Assembly: GCA_027943245.1 (NCBI GenBank)
Contig: JANDJZ010000028.1
Coordinates: 1-64,000 of the forward strand
Length of the DNA stretch: 64,000 bases
Source of the DNA: Acanthamoeba sp. SK_2022b
Lineage: Eukaryota > Discosea > Longamoebia > Acanthamoebidae
Reading direction: 5' to 3'
The notes under the pieces: model-generated
Databases searched by the model: none
Told to the model about the DNA's origin: nothing
Seen by the model: only the letters and a program-made list of their open reading frames with translations
Part shown: piece after piece, positions 21,193-32,817 of the stretch
Position numbering within the stretch: the first letter of the stretch is position 1
How the letters are laid out: each line of letters starts with the position of its first letter
Made by a program: the position numbers and the translations under genes

Positions 21193-24100
21193 TCATCGCT
21201 CTAGCTCGGCCATGAGCTTGTTAAGGTTCTTGGAGGCCTTGGCGTAGAACTTCTTGAGACGCTCGCGCTGGGCCTCCCATTCCTCCTGCTGCTGTTCGAG
21301 GAGGAAGTCGCCATTGGTGAGGGTGCCGTGGCTGCGGGTGCGTTGGCGACGCTTGTGGGCCTTGCTCTTCTCCTTGAAGTCCTTCCGTTTCTTGTTGTCC
21401 TCCTTCTCCTTGCTCTTCTTGGCTACCGGCGCTGGGTGCGTCTCGAGCCCGTCACCCGTTCTCCCGTATAGCTCAATCAGTTTCCTGTCATTAAAAAAAA
21501 TAAATATTAAATAAATATAAAAATGCTTTCAGCAATTTAAGGCAAAGGGGAGGGAGACAGTACCGCCTGACGTGACGCATCTCGCGACACTGTCGCCTGA
21601 AGCGGACCTGGTAGGCCTTCTCGCTGGGCACCATGAGGAAGTGGAAGTGGCGCTCGTGGTCACCGCGCTCGAGCTCCTCTTCCTCTCGCCTCTTGCGCGC
21701 AATGCGGCGACGCCACACAAGCTGGATGAGCTTGGCCGCCTCGTGCTTCTCCCTGTCCTCGAGCTTGAGGCGCGCGATCCAATCCACCACCTGATCATCG
21801 CCCACCGCCGCCACCGCCTCGTGAGCCAAGGCGGAGCGATGGATGGGTGGAAGGTGGGTGGGCCGCACGTGTGAATCGTTGCTGCTGGGGCTCAGTTTGA
21901 TGTAAAGAAAATTGATGAGGAGAGCAAAGAAGAACAGGCCGCCCAGAGATGCAAACTGACGAGAGAACAAAGAGCAAACTAAAGTGAGCCTATGCTTCTG
22001 TTTTGAACTAAAAGATAAAGATAAAAAATATAATTAATAAGATATAAATAAAATAATATAGCGTGGCAAAGCGGCAGCAGGACAGGCGTACGATAGAGAA
22101 TGACTTCCCGCCATCGGATTCGAGGTTGTACTGGCTGAACACGTCCCCCGGCCAGCCCGTGATCAAATTCTCCAGCGCAATCTGTCGGGAATGGCCACCA
22201 CGCCGCCATGCGGTGATGTGAGTGGAGATGATTGGGGGGGGGGGGCAAGTGAGTGTTCGCACACACCACGAAGCAGATCTTGAAGTTGAACAGCTGTGGC
22301 TGCGCCTCTCTGTTGTTGTTGTTGTTGTTGTTGTTGGCAGTAATGACGATGACAAGAGAGAGGGAGAGAGAGAGATGAGAAGCGGTCGGGTGAGTGGGCG
22401 ATGGTGCAACGTCACGACGTGGGGAAGTGGGATCCTGACCGTTCGTATATGTACATGCCGTAGGCGGTGATGGCGACGACAGTGATGATGTTGGACAGGG
22501 AGAAGGTGAGCGGGTACTGGTGATAGAACGTGCGCGTAGAGAACCACGTCGTGAAACGGGGCATCTCCAGCAACGACGATCTGAACATCGAGAAAAAAAC
22601 GAAGATGATTGACGACGGCGGTGAATGGGTCAGGTGTCAGGTTGGGTTCATTACGTTGCCATGAAGTCGATGGTGGAGGTGATGATGTGCACGCGATGTG
22701 CGATAAGAGAGGGAGGGGAGGGGGGCGTGAGGTACCCGGGGATGCGTATGATTAGGTGCCTGTTGCGGTAGATGGGGTTGAAGTGGCGCAGAACGCTCAT
22801 CGCCACGAAACTGAGAGATGCGGGAGCCCAAGAGGCGAATCGTGTGAGTTGTCCAGTAGTGTGGACAGCGGCCACGCCTATCGAGGAGTGCGCGGTGGGG
22901 AGAGGAGGACGACGAGGAGTGCGCACAGCTTGAGGAAGGTCAGCATGGCCGCCAACTTGGTTATCTCGTCGTCCAAGCCGGGAGCGATGTGCGGCAAGCA
23001 CAGCAGCACGCGCACGGCGAACTGGGATGAGAGAGAGAGAGAGAGAGAGGAGTGATCAATTCATCAATACTAACGCCTGTTTCCGAGATAATTGATAAAA
23101 TCAATAAATAAACGTGTAAGTGGAGAGTGCAGGGAGGTTGGTACGAGCAGGTAAAAGCGGAATGGGAGGTATTCCATGAGGATCATCCACATCGGCGTGC
23201 GGAAGGAATAGTCTGCCACCTCGTCGCCGATCGGCATGTAGAAGCGCTGGAACAGTTGGACAGCCCAAAGCAACACAACACAACACAAGGAAGAGGGAAA
23301 GGGAAGGAGAGAGCATGCGCGTGAGTTTGTGGCGTGCTAAGGAGGGCGAGGCGGGCGGTGGCCGTACGCGATGAGTGAGCTGGCGCCTCACCTCGCCCAC
23401 GGCAGCCGCGATTCGTCCCTTCCTGCGCTCCTCCTTGGCGTGCTTGGCCCTCTTGCGCATGTCCTTGGCGTCCTTCCAGATCTTCCACGCGTCGTCCTCG
23501 ATCATCTGGATCACTACACGTCGGAGCACCGGAGCCACGCGCACGCGCAAGCGCCGACCGGTCGATCATCAGCTCTGGCCATGCGCGCGTGCACGGCTAC
23601 TCCCTGGAGGGGGGGGTACCGAGAAGGCCGGTGAGGACAGAGATGGCGGTACGGATGCCCAGGGACACGTTGGAGTTGCGCAGCGTCACGCCGTCCCACT
23701 GGTACTCCAACTGAGCCCGCGCGCGTGTGCGTGAGCGCGCTGGTGAGGGAGAAGACGGAAGCGGGTTGGCTTCGTGAGGAAGAGGGAGGTTACCGCCACA
23801 ACGGTGAGGACGATCTGGGCGAGGACGTTAACCAACAGCAGCAGACTGCGGAGCAGCTCGCCCTTCTCCACCTTCAGGTGCGCACGCGTCTCCTTCCACC
23901 TAGCAGCAACCACCATCATGTTTCTTTTTAAATATATGGATATATAGATATAACAATCAACAATAAATAAGTATAAGATTATAAGCAGCGTAGGTTGTGG
24001 CGGAGGGAGACCTGCGGATGAGATCGCGTGCGCGCTGTTCCTCCTCGTCATCAAGACAGGCATCTTCGTCGTGATGGAGGAGGGGCATAGAGGAAGATGA

Positions 24101-24547
24101 TCCGTTGAGGGAGCAAGACGATCCGAAAGAGGACAGCGACATTGAGTCGCTTGGTGGCTCCGCATCCTCAGCTGTGGTGCCCTCAACACCGGGAGGAGCA
24201 AATGCATCTGCTCCCAATGGCTGTTCTGTTTGGAGGGCGCTCCTCGTAGAGTGAATCACCCGCGCCGACGCAGCAACGCCCCGCAGCCTCCTCATCTGTC
24301 TTGAAATAGATTTCTGTCTGCGACGGCTGTGGATTGGCTTCACTCGTGTCCCCCTTCTTATTCTCCTTTCTCGTTGCGCAAGGAGCAGCACTTTCGCTCT
24401 CTTTTCACCAACCACCAAGGAGCCGAAGCCTGCAACAAGATGTGAAAGGGCGCTGCCGGCCAAGCCAATGGCTAAGCCGACGCGGCGAGTGCTGCGCGCA
24501 GGGTCAACTGTGTGATCGCCAGCGGGGGCACTTCTTCCTCCTTCCAC
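21193..24547 (-). CDS. SK-type (calmodulin-gated) six-helix channel with atypical selectivity filter
   Basis: Many short exons on the minus strand join into a protein that follows SK channels end to end. S1 is SLLLLVNVLAQIVLTVVA. S2 is in NSNVSLGIRTAISVLTGLL. A conserved block is VRVLLCLPHIAPG, like the SK ICLEILVCAIHPIPG. The S4 region is FVAMSVLRHFNPIYRNRH. S5 is SNIITVVAITAYGMYIYER. S6 is LGGLFFFALLINFLYIKL. The calmodulin-binding-like region is AAKLIQLVWRRRIARK and FRRQCREMRHVRRKLIELYG. Where SK channels have S-x-GYGD, the exon at 22091-22180 reads LITGWPGDVF, so the K+ signature is lost. A basic coiled coil ends the protein. The N-terminus is Ser-rich and cytosolic. The start is uncertain: 24547 is the first in-frame Met, 24295 (MRRLRGVAASA) an alternative. 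Confidence 0.78.
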
Positions 24548-24808
24548 CCGCGCATGGTCCTGTGCTCACCACTCTGGCATGTGTGGATCATCCGGCGTTA
24601 TCAGACCACCACAGCTGCACCCGCGCCAACCAGTGTCGCTCCCAGTGGGGTGGGGTTGCTGGGTTAACCGTTAAATTTTACTCTTTATTGGGCAACTTAT
24701 TCTTGTGTTTATTTTTCTCCCTTGGCCTCCCTTTGCGCTCTTGTTCATCTTGAGCGCCATTCAGTCCCTTAATTCGATTAGAGTGAGAACTGCTGCATCG
24801 GCGACATA

Positions 24809-27800
24809 ATGAGGCTTCGAGGCAAGACGGCTGCCGGAGGGCCGTCAGCGAAAGGGACGGCAGATGGAGGCGTGGCTGTTCCTGCTGCAGTTGGGGGTGG
24901 CCAAGGAAGGAGAGTGCGAGCATTGAAAGACAGATCTGGATCGTTAGGAAGTTCAATTATCGCCAGCAAAGGAGGCGGCAATTCCGTGCTTCGACGACCG
25001 ACCAGGGGAGAATGTGTCGCCTCCCTTCGCGTCATCCTCTACGATCTCAAAATACCCTGTACGCCACATCACCCCCTCTCCTCAACAAAAACAATTTCTT
25101 TTAATTCTCAATAAATCATCATTGCTCGCGAACGTTTCTTCGTTTCGATTAATTGACACAAGCGGGCCGCAGCTGAGCACGCAGGCGGTGGTAGCGGCTC
25201 GACGAGTGACACGGATCTGCAGTACGGCTGCGTGTTGTCGGTAGGCAACAAGGCTATCCTCCCGTCCAACGTCTTCGTCCCCCTCTCCACCCAGCCCACA
25301 TGCCTCGGCTCCCACATCAATTTGTGCGTGGACCTTCTCCTCTCCTTCTATGTGCCACTGTGCCGTGCCGTGCCTTGCCTTGCCTTGCCATTCTCGTCCA
25401 GCAGCTGCTCATGGAGCTTCAACTCTGTCTCTCCATCCAGTCCCGTGCAAAGCCTGGAGTCGAAGCTGCGTGTGACCGTGGTGGACACGGAAACGAATCA
25501 CGCGATGGGCGTGGTCTCCATCCCGCTGAGGGACATCCCCTTCGTGCACGAGAGCATGGCCTTTGGTCTGGCCAGGTATTACGACTTCAAGCCCAAGTCA
25601 AAGGACGGGATAACCTCCGTGCCCGGTGGCATGCTGCGCGTTGGCCTCAAGTTGCTCAAGCAGCGCCACCCAACCCGCAAACTGGTCAGCCTCTCCCCCT
25701 TCTCTTCCTTTCTTTTTTGTTGGTGCTGTTGTTGTGGCGTGTGATTGACTCTCGATGGCTATCGTGCGCAGGGCGAGTGGCGAGGCAAGTCGGCCGGCGG
25801 GTGCCTGAACAATCACACGTGGGTGGATAATCCCCAGTATTGGCTCTCCGTGTCCGTGCGGAGCATCATCTCTGTCAATCTACAGAGCACGCTGGGCAAG
25901 GAGAACCAGATAGGCTTCTACATCATCAAGATAGCAGGTCCTTGCCGTCCACTCACGCACACACTCTCGCTCCAACTGACAAAGTGCGGGGGCCGCAGAA
26001 CTGAGCGAGCTGGTGAGGAAGCGGAAAGCGCAGGAAGAGGACGTGGTGAAGAGCGGGGACTACTTCAGCTGGATGGAACGCGGCTCCGAGAGCGTGAGCA
26101 AGGAGGTGTACATACTCCCGGGCAGTTATATTATCGTGCCCTGCGTCAAGTACCCCGGCGTCGGTACTGTCCTCCTCTCTCTCGCTCGTCCTTGGTCAAT
26201 AATGATTTAATATGGATAGGTTTTAAAAAAATTAATACATTTATTTAAGTATAAGTAATAATCACCAAAATGCCTGCCGCTTGTTGTGCACAGAGGGCGT
26301 CTTCCAGCTGACGATAGTTGGCGACTACGACGCCGGATTGAAGATTGACAGTTTTGATGAGGTAGGTCCACACGCGCCCAAACCCACCACTGGTCTGTTG
26401 ACAGTCGAGATGGCCACCATCGCGTGTCTCGTCTCATCGTTAACCGCGCTCTGGCTACGCCCAGGACCAACTCGAGGGGGCGGTGGAGTGGCTAAGCTCC
26501 GATGACGAGTCTTCGGACGTGTCGAGCGGCAGCGACTCGGCCGGCAAGGGCCCCAAGCGAGTGGTGATCAAGACCGAAAAGAAAAAGCAGAAGGAGGAGA
26601 AGCGACGGCAGCTGCAGCAGGCGCTGCTCATGAAGTACGGCTCGATGGGCAACGTCAACCGACTCAAGCTCACCCTGGAGAAGACGCGCGACGTCAACGC
26701 CGAGGGCATCTCTGCCCTCACCTTTGCAGCGCGCAACGGCCACTTTGACTGCGTGTCGCTGCTCGTGGGCAAGGGCGCCGAGATCAACAAGACCGACAGC
26801 GAGGGCGTCAACGCGCTCCTCATGGCCGCCATGGGCGGACACGCCGATATCCTCAAGTTTCTCCTCTCGCACAAGGAGGCCGACATCCACGCTCGCGATC
26901 CCGTGGTACGTGTGCAATAACATGCATGCCCCCCCCCCCAAACTACAGCGTGCGCTCACTCGGTGACGTTTCAGGGCAACGCGGCGCTCCCGCTGGCCTG
27001 CGCCAGTGGTTCGCTCGAGTGCGTGGAGCTGCTCTTGGAGAAAGGCTCGCTGGTCCACCAGACCAACGACCAGCGGCAGACGCCGCTCATGCGCGCCGCC
27101 GCGGGCGGCCATGCCGACATCGTGCACAGGCTGATCAAGAAGGGCGCCAAGCCCAACTCCAAGGACACCTCCGGACAGACCGCGCTTCACTACGCCTGTA
27201 CCGGCGGCTCGCTCGAGTGCGTCAAGCAGCTCCTCGACCACGGCGCGGACATCATGGAGAAGGACCGCAACGGAGAGACGGCCCTGTTCAAGGCCTCGTT
27301 CCGGGGTCACCTCGACATCCTTCGGCTCCTCATCGAACGGGGCGAGAAGGAATCGAAGCACGGCCACCACAGCCAGGGCAACGGCCTGCGTGCGGCGACG
27401 GCCGCCAGCTCGAGCCACTTTATCTCGCAGAAATCGAAGCTGCGCGATTGGGACACCATCACGCTGCTGCTCGAGCCCAACGATGTCGACGACGAGGACG
27501 CCCTTCGCGAGAGGCTGAAGCGGGATCGGCTCGACATGAAGAGCAGCGACAGCGGCGGCGAGGCGGCCGCCGCGCCGGCCTCCGCCGGCCTCGACGACTC
27601 ACTCTCCGCCAGCGACCATCAGCATAACCACCACCAGCAGCAACAGCACAACAAGAAGCGGCACGTTCTCGACGTGCTGATCGTTCTGATGAAGCACGGC
27701 AAGCGACGTTCGGCGTTCCAGCTCATCTCGACCGAGGGCATGGTGAAGAGCAGCAACCTGGTGCTCGAGCGCGAGGAGGAGGAGGCGGGCAGCGGCGACC

Positions 27801-29797
27801 AGAGCGGCGACGGCAGCAGCGGCGGCGCTCACTACAACGAGGCCCTGTCGAGCTCGTCGCCCATGCCCACCAAGGTCAACACGCTGGAAAAGGATAAGGA
27901 CAGGGATAAGAAGAAGGACAAGAAGAAGGACAAGAAGTCCAAGAAGGAGAAGGAGGAAAACAAGAAGAAGGAAAAGGAGAAAGAGAAGGCACAAAAGAAG
28001 GACGGCAAGGTTCCGCCGCTCGCCTTGGCGACCGATCCGCTCGTCGAGGTCATTGGTGCGAACGACTCGCCACGCTCTGCGCTTGCTTGCGCGCGTGCAA
28101 TTGCCTTGATCGCTGACAGCGTTTGTTGGCGTGCCTGCGCTAGCCAAGGGACAGCTCGAGATTCTGTGTCTGCTGATCGAGAAGGGCGACATGGGCAACG
28201 ACCTCCGCAACATGTCGCTGTCGACACTGCTCTACGACCTGGTGGACAAGCACACGTTCGACTGCCTGCTCGCCCAGTTCGAGGGCGTGCTCAAGACTCC
28301 GCCGCCGGACGACGAACGGACCAAGAAGCGGCTCAAGCACCGATCGCGGAGCCTGTCGCCGCGCAAGGACGGCGGGGCGGAGGACGTGCGGCAGCTGAGC
28401 CTGGCCATGTTCTCGCCGCTCACGGGCCCGTTCGGCTGCGTGCTCGCCGCCGTGGACGGCGTGCGACTGACGGTCGTCAACTGCATCGATCACGCCGACT
28501 CCGCCAAGGACACGCTCGACGTCAAGAAGGCACGTCGGCCCGCATTGTGCGTGCCCTGAGCAGCCGACTAATCAAATGGATTGGGGGGGGTCTGGCGCAT
28601 GACTACACGCAGAGCTCCGGCGAGCCAGGCACCCCGCGCACGCCGCGAGGCACGCCCATCGCGATGCAGAGCAGCATGCGGAGGTTCATCAAGGCTGGCT
28701 ATATGGACCTGCTGGGCGTGCTCTTCAACACTCGGCGCGCCCTGCTCTCGTCCTCCCATTCCATTCGTATCGCCTCCGTCCACCCCCCTCCCCAAAGCTC
28801 TCTGTATGGTTCGCGGGCTCCGTCTTACACCCGCCCGCACTTGGCGTGTGTGCGTGCCGCGAGCAGAGACCACGGCCAACGGTCGCAAGAAGAAGGCGGC
28901 CGTCAATCGACAGCTGTTTGTGTGGATACGCGAGGCCAAGAATCTGGCGAACGCCGACAAGGACAAGTCAAACAACCACCACAACCACGGCCACCTTGCG
29001 AAGAGCAATGGCGAGGCCTCGGCGGAGCTGGAGAAGGCGCGCAGCGAGAAGAAGAAGTCGGTGGAGCTGGACGTGAAGGCGTCGAAGGATCACCCGGCCA
29101 TTCACGAGGCGGTCGCTGTGTCCCCCTACTGCGAGGTCAAGTGGGGCAAGGCGGCGCAGAGGACCGGCGCGCGCAAGTCCGAAGAGCAGCCTCGCTGGTT
29201 TGAGCGATTTCATTTGTACGCCTCTTCCCATTCTGGCGCCACCACACGCACAGCACAGCACGGCACGGCACGGCACGGCACGGCACGGCACGGCACGGCA
29301 CGGCACGGCACGGCACAGCACAGCACGGCACAGCATGGCGCTGACGCTGTGGTATGGTTGGTTTGGCAGTGATTTGGGAGATCCGTTGGCGGATCAGAGG
29401 CTGGAGGTGTCGGTGTTTGACGCCAACAGATCGGACAAGGCCGGACACTGTCATCTGCTGGGCAGGCACGCAAAGCCTCAGCCGTGTTCTCTTGACCTGG
29501 TGGCTCCTGCTCATGCACACGCACGCACACAGGCTGGACATCTCGCTGGGCGACATCGTGCGCGAAGCTGACCGGGGCAGGATCGGACCGAAGTGGTTCG
29601 AGCTGCTCGACAAGGAGGGCAACGCTACGGGAGGCAACGTGTGCATGCAACTCAACGTTCAGCTTCTAGCCTCCTCGAACAACAAGTGCGCACCTAGTCC
29701 CAAAACTCGTTCTCAGCTCGCGTGCTCTTCTCCCTCTGACACCGCTGTTGTGGTGGCTTGGGACGATCAACAGGTAGGAGGAGAGCCAGAAGCATAA
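24809..29797 (+). CDS. C2 / calpain-domain-III / ankyrin-repeat / C2 multidomain protein
   Basis: Domains in order. C2-A is split over exons at 25017-25680 (GVVSIPLRDIPFVHES, MLRVGLKLLKQ). A calpain large-subunit domain III runs 25770-26361 (GGCLNNHTWVDNPQYWLSV, IGFYIIKIA, YILPGSYIIVPCVKYPG, GVFQLTIVGDYDA). At least seven ankyrin repeats run 26630-27350 (for example GQTALHYACTGGSLECVKQL). A Lys/Glu-rich stretch is at 27890-28010, followed by a further helical region (28140-28740). A C-terminal C2 spans 28900-29680 (QLFVWIREAKNLANADKDKS, LEVSVFDANRSDKAG, PKWFELLDKEGN). There is no calpain protease core, so it is not a peptidase. A calcium- or lipid-responsive scaffold is the inference. The end is ambiguous: unspliced reading stops at 29797; splicing at 29689/29773 would stop at 29777. 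Confidence 0.82.
29251..29335 (+). repeat. (GGCAC)n pentanucleotide satellite in intron
   Basis: About 14 units of GGCAC with flanking CAGCA variants fill the intron between the two halves of the C-terminal C2 domain (donor after RFH at 29216, acceptor GGCAG before DLGDPLADQ at about 29369). Confidence 0.9.
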
Positions 29798-30032
29798 AAG
29801 TCCCCAGAGGTGTTGTGTACATAATGATCAAGTATTTATAGGAGAGATGGAGGTAGCGATGCGTATTTATTTTTATGTGTTTTTGTTCTCTTTGCTGTTT
29901 CGCTACCAACTGTAACACTAGAACTACAAACGCCCTCGGTGTGTCTCGCACCCCAGCCCCACGACGGCAAGCCAAAACAACACAGATAAATAATAAATAT
30001 TATTATTTATGGCCTTTTGCGAGGGTTGCTGC

Positions 30033-30686
30033 TCACGCGTGTAGCACGCCGCGAGCCTTGAGGTACTCCACGATCTCCTCCACGCAGGCGTCGAGCCCCT
30101 TGTCGGCCGTTCGCAGATGAATCTCTGGCTGCAGGGGCGCTTCGTAGGGGGCGTCAGGAGACACGCCCGTGAAATCCTTGATCTTGCCTTCACGCGCCAT
30201 TTTGTAGAGCCCTTTGGGATCGCGGCGCTCAGCCTCTTCCAACTCGACGTCGACGTAGACCTCGATGAAGATGAGTCCATCCTTCTCGTGCAAGGCCCGT
30301 GCGGCGTCTCTTCCGGCGCGGTAGGGCGAGATGAAGGCCGTCACCGCCACCAAGTTGGCATCGGCCATCAACTTGGCGACCTCGGCCACCCTCCTGATGT
30401 TCTCATCGCGATCTGCAGGCGAAAATCCCAGATCGCGATTCAATCCTGTACGGAAGTTGTCTCCGTCGAGACGGTAGGCTATGGCGCCGCTGGAGGTGGA
30501 GCCACGAGAGGTGATGAGACGTCGCTCGAGGGCGGTGGCGATGGTGGACTTGCCGCTAGCCGAGAGGCCAGTCAGCCATACCGTGCATCCACGATGGCCC
30601 GCGCTGGCCTCGCGTTCAGCACGCGTCACCAATGGCGGGTGATACGTGAGATTCGTCGACTTCGGTCCATCTTGCACCTTCTCCAT
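30033..30686 (-). CDS. Adenylylsulfate kinase (APS kinase)
   Basis: An intronless 217-residue ORF that phosphorylates APS to PAPS, the sulfate donor for sulfotransferases. Landmarks: P-loop GLSASGKST (about residue 39), [68 protein letters not shown], and [15 protein letters not shown]. All are conserved. It is a stand-alone kinase, not fused to ATP sulfurylase as in animals. No targeting peptide is evident, so it is probably cytosolic. The start at 30686 gives the usual length for single-domain enzymes. It shares a 151-base divergent promoter with the ZPR1-sirtuin gene. Confidence 0.97.
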   Translation of the reverse strand: MEKVQDGPKSTNLTYHPPLVTRAEREASAGHRGCTVWLTGLSASGKSTIATALERRLITSRGSTSSGAIAYRLDGDNFRTGLNRDLGFSPADRDENIRRVAEVAKLMADANLVAVTAFISPYRAGRDAARALHEKDGLIFIEVYVDVELEEAERRDPKGLYKMAREGKIKDFTGVSPDAPYEAPLQPEIHLRTADKGLDACVEEIVEYLKARGVLHA

Positions 30687-30837
30687 CTGGCCAGAATATT
30701 TTTGGTTTGATTTTTGAACTTAAGCTTTCTTCTTCGTGTTTATTTCCACGAACGTTGCAGGTCGCGAAGACCTCTCTCTGCAGCTGGGGAAACACCACAA
30801 CACAACGCCACGACACAAGCAGCACCAGCTTCATTAA
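30687..30837. promoter_or_regulatory. Divergent promoter between APS kinase and ZPR1-sirtuin genes
   Basis: Only 151 bases separate the two start codons. The APS-kinase side is AT-rich (ATTTTTGGTTTGATTTTTG at about 30700-30716). I see no clear TATA box. Confidence 0.5.
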
Positions 30838-32698
30838 ATGGATTCCATCTTCCGATACTACTGCGCGCAGCTGGTTGCTCACGAAGCCCAGAACGGCCCT
30901 GACGCGCCGTACCGTCCTTCTCTTCTTTCCCTCAGCTGCACGCGCCGCCACTGACATACTGCTGTTCATATGGGGGCAGAGTGAGCCAGGCAGAGCTGAC
31001 CTCGCTGACCAAGGAAGGCGCCAGCACGGCGGGCGCTTCCGGAAGGAAGCGTCGCGCGGAGGCGTTCGTGCCCCAGCCCGAGCACTTCGACTACCTCGAG
31101 CTAGGCTCAGAGGTCCCGCGGCTCGGCAAGCGCATCGCCATCCGCCTTCGGTCTTTCCACGACCTGGACCGCGTCATTCTGCGCGTACCCCTCCCTTACC
31201 CCTTTTCTTCAGCGAACATTTCGTTCGCCTTGGGCGCGGCGCTGGAAGGCGTGCTAAGCTGGACGCTGTGGGCATGTGGCGTGCAGTCGGACACGACGTC
31301 GATCGCCATCCCGGAGATTGACTTGGACTCGCCGGCGAGCACTGGCCGCTTCACCACCATCCGCGACTTTTTGACCGACATGCGCGCCCAGCTACGGCAG
31401 AGCTATGCCGGCTACGCACCGGGTCCGGCCAGGGACAAGTTTGGTCTCACGCTCGAGCAGCTCGATCAAGTGCTGTGCGGCAACCTGCCCTGCACGTTCG
31501 TATTGGACGACCCGCTGGGTTTGGCCCGAGCCAACCTCGAGTTCGAGGACGGGGAGGCCGGAGACGACGCCGAGTTTGACGAGTCAGATGAAGTGACAGT
31601 CGAGCGCTACGAGCGCACGTGGGAGCAGCGAGTCGAGTATGGGCTCAACGATGCGTGGAAGCCGGCGCAGCAGCACGTCGGGCGCGAGGAGGGTCTGGCC
31701 AGGTTGGTCGACCTCATCCGCGACTCCCGCAAGATAGTTTTCCTTACCGGTGCCGGGGTCTCCACCGGTGTGTGCACATCCCTCCTCATCTCAGACCTCC
31801 CCTCTTCGCTTCGCCATAGCCTGCTACTTAGTATTGATCAGTCGTTGCGTGCGTTGTATGTTGTGTGCATGATATGTTGTGCCGCCTCGATACCGCTACG
31901 CAGAGTCAGGCATCCCTGCATTCCGTGACAATGGTGGAGTGATGGGCGGGTTCACGATCTGGGGCAAGTACAGCGAAAAGCACGAGCTCTTCCAAAACTT
32001 TGTGGCCGAGGAGGAGGCGCGCGTCAACTATTGGCGCATGCACTCGGACCTGTATGCCATCGCTGCCCATGCTAAGCCCAATCCGTCGCACCACATCGCG
32101 GCCTACCTCGCGTCCAAGGGCCGCCTGCTGGGCGTGCTCACGCAGAACATCGACGGGCTCTACCTTACCGCGGGTGTTGACCGGTCCCAGCTGGTCGAGC
32201 TTCACGGCACGTCGACCCGGGCCCGCTGCCTCACTTGCGACGCCCTCTACCCGATGGACGCCACCGTGGCGCGCATTGCCGCGGGCGAGGCCGTGCCGCA
32301 TTGCCTCGCGCCAGGCTGCGGCGGCGTGCTCAAGCCTGACACGATCTCCTTTGGCCAGCCGCTCCTGGACATCAACGTCAGCCGCGCTCGTCAGTGGCTC
32401 GAGGACTGCGACCTCCTCATCGTCATGGGCACCTCGCTCAGGCATGCGCCTCCCCCCCCGCACGACACGTATGTTATGATGATGTATTGACTCATTCTAC
32501 CACTCTACCACGCCGATCAGGGTGGCTCCGGTCAACAAGTACCCAACCATCAGCTTGAACAAGCGCACGCCGCTGGTGATGGCCAACATGGAGGACACCA
32601 TGTACGACGTTTATGCTGAGGTGTTGCTCAATGACGGACGCTGCGGTGAGATGATGGCCGCCCTTCAGGACCAGCTGCAGCGCGGCAACATCCTGTAG
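30838..32698 (+). CDS. ZPR1-domain / sirtuin fusion protein
   Basis: Exon 1 (30838-30908, MDSIFRYYCAQLVAHEAQNG) joins in phase through an intron at 30909-30979 to VSQAELTSLTKEG. The N-terminal half matches the beta-domain of ZPR1: GSEVPRLGKRIAIRL, SDTTSIAIPEIDLDSPAS, GRFTTIRDFLTDMRAQLRQS, TFVLDDPLGLARANLE, VERYERTWEQRVEYGLNDAW. The ZPR1 four-cysteine zinc finger is missing. The C-terminal half is a complete sirtuin: FLTGAGVSTESGIPAFRDNG, LTQNIDGLYLTAG, catalytic His in VELHGTS, zinc cysteines RCLTC and HCLAPGC, TISFGQPLLD and LLIVMGTSL. NAD-dependent deacylase activity is therefore expected. The last intron uses either a GC donor (CAG/GCATGC) or a GT donor that adds a nine-residue insert. Exons join continuously across the domain border. 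Confidence 0.88.
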
Positions 32699-32817
32699 CA
32701 GAGAGCTCCCCGCCCTACGGAGGGGCGCGGGAATACTGCCAAAAACAACCAACACGACCATGTCCCCCACGGTCTTCTTGCCCAGACTTTTCTTTTTTTC
32801 CGCGTTGTTTGTCGCGT

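Noticed and set aside
21254..21514. Short plus-strand ORF in the channel 3' region
   Set aside because: It is antisense to the conserved basic coiled-coil exon of the SK-like gene.
26492..27418. 308-codon ORF antisense to the ankyrin repeats
   Set aside because: It is the mirror of a high-GC repeat region; the plus-strand ankyrin motif is unmistakable.
32440..32520. Proof of a GC-AG intron in the sirtuin gene
   Set aside because: A GT donor at about 32469 also keeps frame and would add only a short insert, so this site is ambiguous and is listed only as a candidate.
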